From Rodentolepis nana (Eukaryota > Platyhelminthes > Cestoda > Cyclophyllidea > Hymenolepididae): a stretch of 64,000 nt of DNA. The stretch lies in NCBI GenBank assembly GCA_900617975.1, contig UZAE01000011.1, positions 1-64,000 of the forward strand, written 5' to 3'. The stretch's first letter is position 1. Each line of letters begins with the position of its first letter. Shown here in pieces: positions 62,525-64,000 of the stretch. Below the pieces are notes generated by a model, which worked only from the letters and a program-made list of their open reading frames with translations, was not told where the DNA came from and did no database searches. A program made the position numbers and the translations under genes.

Positions 62525-62529
62525 CTGAA

Positions 62530-63070
62530 AGGAAAACCATAATAACACGATTTAAGAGTTGGCCGACGCAAAACACTATTTGATATAATTCGGAGCAACA
62601 AAAAAGAATTCTTTGTGTAAATTCACACCTAATTATACGAAAAGGGAATAGGTCCGTGAGTTTTAACTTATAGCACATATTATATACAAAATTCATGCTC
62701 TTCCACCAAGATCTTTTGTCTCTTTAGTTTAATTTTATTTTTGAAATTTTAGGTACATATTGGGTTATAAATTCCATTTATTTCACATTGATTTTAAATT
62801 ATTTATTCTAAATGATATTTAGATAGCCCATATTTAATTACAGATAAGTTATTAAATAAGTTATCCACAAAGTGAAGGTTCTAGATTTGAAATAAAGTAA
62901 AAGCGTTTTTACTGTGAAAAAATTTGACGTTTTATGAAGTATCTTCAACTCTTCTATTGCATGTGAATAGCGAATAGTGCACTTTATTTACATGAAAAAG
63001 GAAATATCGTGAGTGTGGCATGTAGAATACAACACCCTTCACGGTTAAAGTAAGCAACCTCATGCGCAGT
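62530..63070. other. Putative intron, nothing recognised
   Basis: Very AT-rich sequence upstream (on the minus strand) of the putative terminal exon. Confidence 0.35.
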
Positions 63071-63074
63071 CAAA

Positions 63075-63411
63075 CATTCTGTAAAGTGCGGCCGTGATGC
63101 TGATCGCGTTATGGAGTAAATGAGGCCACGAATATAGAAATCTCTCAGCCACTAGTAATCAATAGTCACTACAGGGTTAACGTACCCAAAACTGTATTTT
63201 ATGACTAAGCTCTGTGCCAACTTGGGGAAGGGGGAGATAACACATTATTTTTATTATTATTATCACAATCACAATGAGCGCATTTGATGTCATATGTCCT
63301 GATATTGTTGAGGCATCTTAGCTAATTTCGGGTGCCATTCCATACCAGGGGATTTTGCCATATAGATTACTGAGATTTAGCCAAGGCTTCTTTTTGTAGC
63401 ACTCCTCTACA
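63075..63411 (-). mobile_element. LTR-like element, copy I (diverged)
   Basis: On the minus strand it starts TGTAGAGGAGTGCTAC, then AGCCTTGGCTAAATCTCAG, TAATCTATATGGCAAAATC and GGTATGGAATGG. The far end (GCGATCAGCATCACGGCCGC) matches copy C. The middle is rearranged and includes a TTA-rich microsatellite near 63250. The open frame at 63318-63503 overlaps it and is not a gene. Confidence 0.55.
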
Positions 63412-64000
63412 GTGGTTAAAAATTTTTCAGGACAACAATGTAGTTCTGATTTAACAACAATATGAAAGGTTATTTTAGTCAACTGTTTAGTAAGAACCTT
63501 CAAGGGTGCTACTAATAAAGTATTCAGTAGCTTGAGAAAATATTTGATCGTACAATAAAAGTATAATTTATTTAAATTTCATCACCAATGCAGATTCCTG
63601 GCTGGAGTAAGTAAAATATTACTAAAATAGGAGTCACAAATATCTGATCACATTAAGCGTATTTTAAAATAAAATTTTTAAAGGAATATCATTAGCGTAA
63701 TAGAGCCATAGTTTCATTGCTTTCCCTAAAAATGCTAAAACTATTTTTTGCAGAAAATAAATCCATTTACCCAAAAACACTAGTAAAGTTTATTACATCA
63801 ACATAATGCCTAATAAATAATTAAAGCACAAAATAAAGCATGGAATAGATATCTTACAGACTTTTTAAGAGGAATCAGACCTATTACATTGGCATGAATT
63901 ATGATAAAATGTTTGCGAGAATAAAAGTAATTCAAAATACTCTTCCAATATAATTCGATCTTCACATATATATATCTCCCTGAAACTACTCCCTTTTTGG
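63412..64000. other. Right-edge non-coding stretch
   Basis: AT-rich, nothing recognised. Confidence 0.4.

Noticed and set aside
63318..63503. A 61-codon minus-strand frame
   Set aside because: Half of it is the diverged LTR-like copy I.

Overview
The window reads as nuclear DNA of a parasitic flatworm, most likely a tapeworm (cestode). It is AT-rich. Most introns in the recognised genes are very short (about 32-45 nt, GT...AG). The genes are ordinary animal housekeeping genes separated by kilobases of non-coding DNA, and short retroelements are scattered throughout. The phylum-level call is inference from gene architecture and protein flavour; no species-diagnostic marker was seen.

Layout. 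1-6.75 kb: the N-terminal half of the ribosome-biogenesis WD protein PWP2 (minus strand), running off the left edge. 11.4-13.15 kb: a complete alpha-tubulin gene with a CCAAT-pair promoter. 16.45-16.85 kb: a promoter-like island that resembles the tubulin promoter but has no recognised gene. 19.9-25.8 kb: a LAPTM4-family lysosomal membrane protein on three widely spaced exons; it ends in LPxYE and PPPY motifs that fix the exon joins. 36.6-37.75 kb: an intronless PP1-like phosphatase ORF that has lost several metal-binding and catalytic residues (a pseudophosphatase). 39.76-40.19 kb: SmD3 of the spliceosomal core. 41.6-42.2 and 45.8-46.45 kb: two MGST3-like (MAPEG) genes in the same orientation with near-identical exon structure. 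62.2-62.5 kb: a probable orphan 3' terminal exon.

Repeats. Two families dominate. (1) A SINE-like element of about 320 bp with 14 copies on both strands. It has a fixed 5' head, a fold-back body and an (AAAT)n tail, and seven copies have clear 12-14 bp target-site duplications. Its antisense strand carries a perfect 5' splice-donor consensus, and one copy lies 23 nt from the acceptor of the LAPTM4 TM4 exon. (2) An LTR-like element of about 320-350 bp (TGT...ACA ends, one copy flanked by a 4-bp duplication) with nine complete, truncated or diverged copies and no coding interior. It looks like solo LTRs of a TRIM-type element. Copies of both families concentrate at 48-60 kb. I saw no tRNA, rRNA, spliced-leader gene, CRISPR array or reverse-transcriptase ORF.

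The genes do not form a pathway. They are independent cellular functions: ribosome assembly, cytoskeleton, lysosomal sorting, splicing, and glutathione/eicosanoid-type membrane chemistry.
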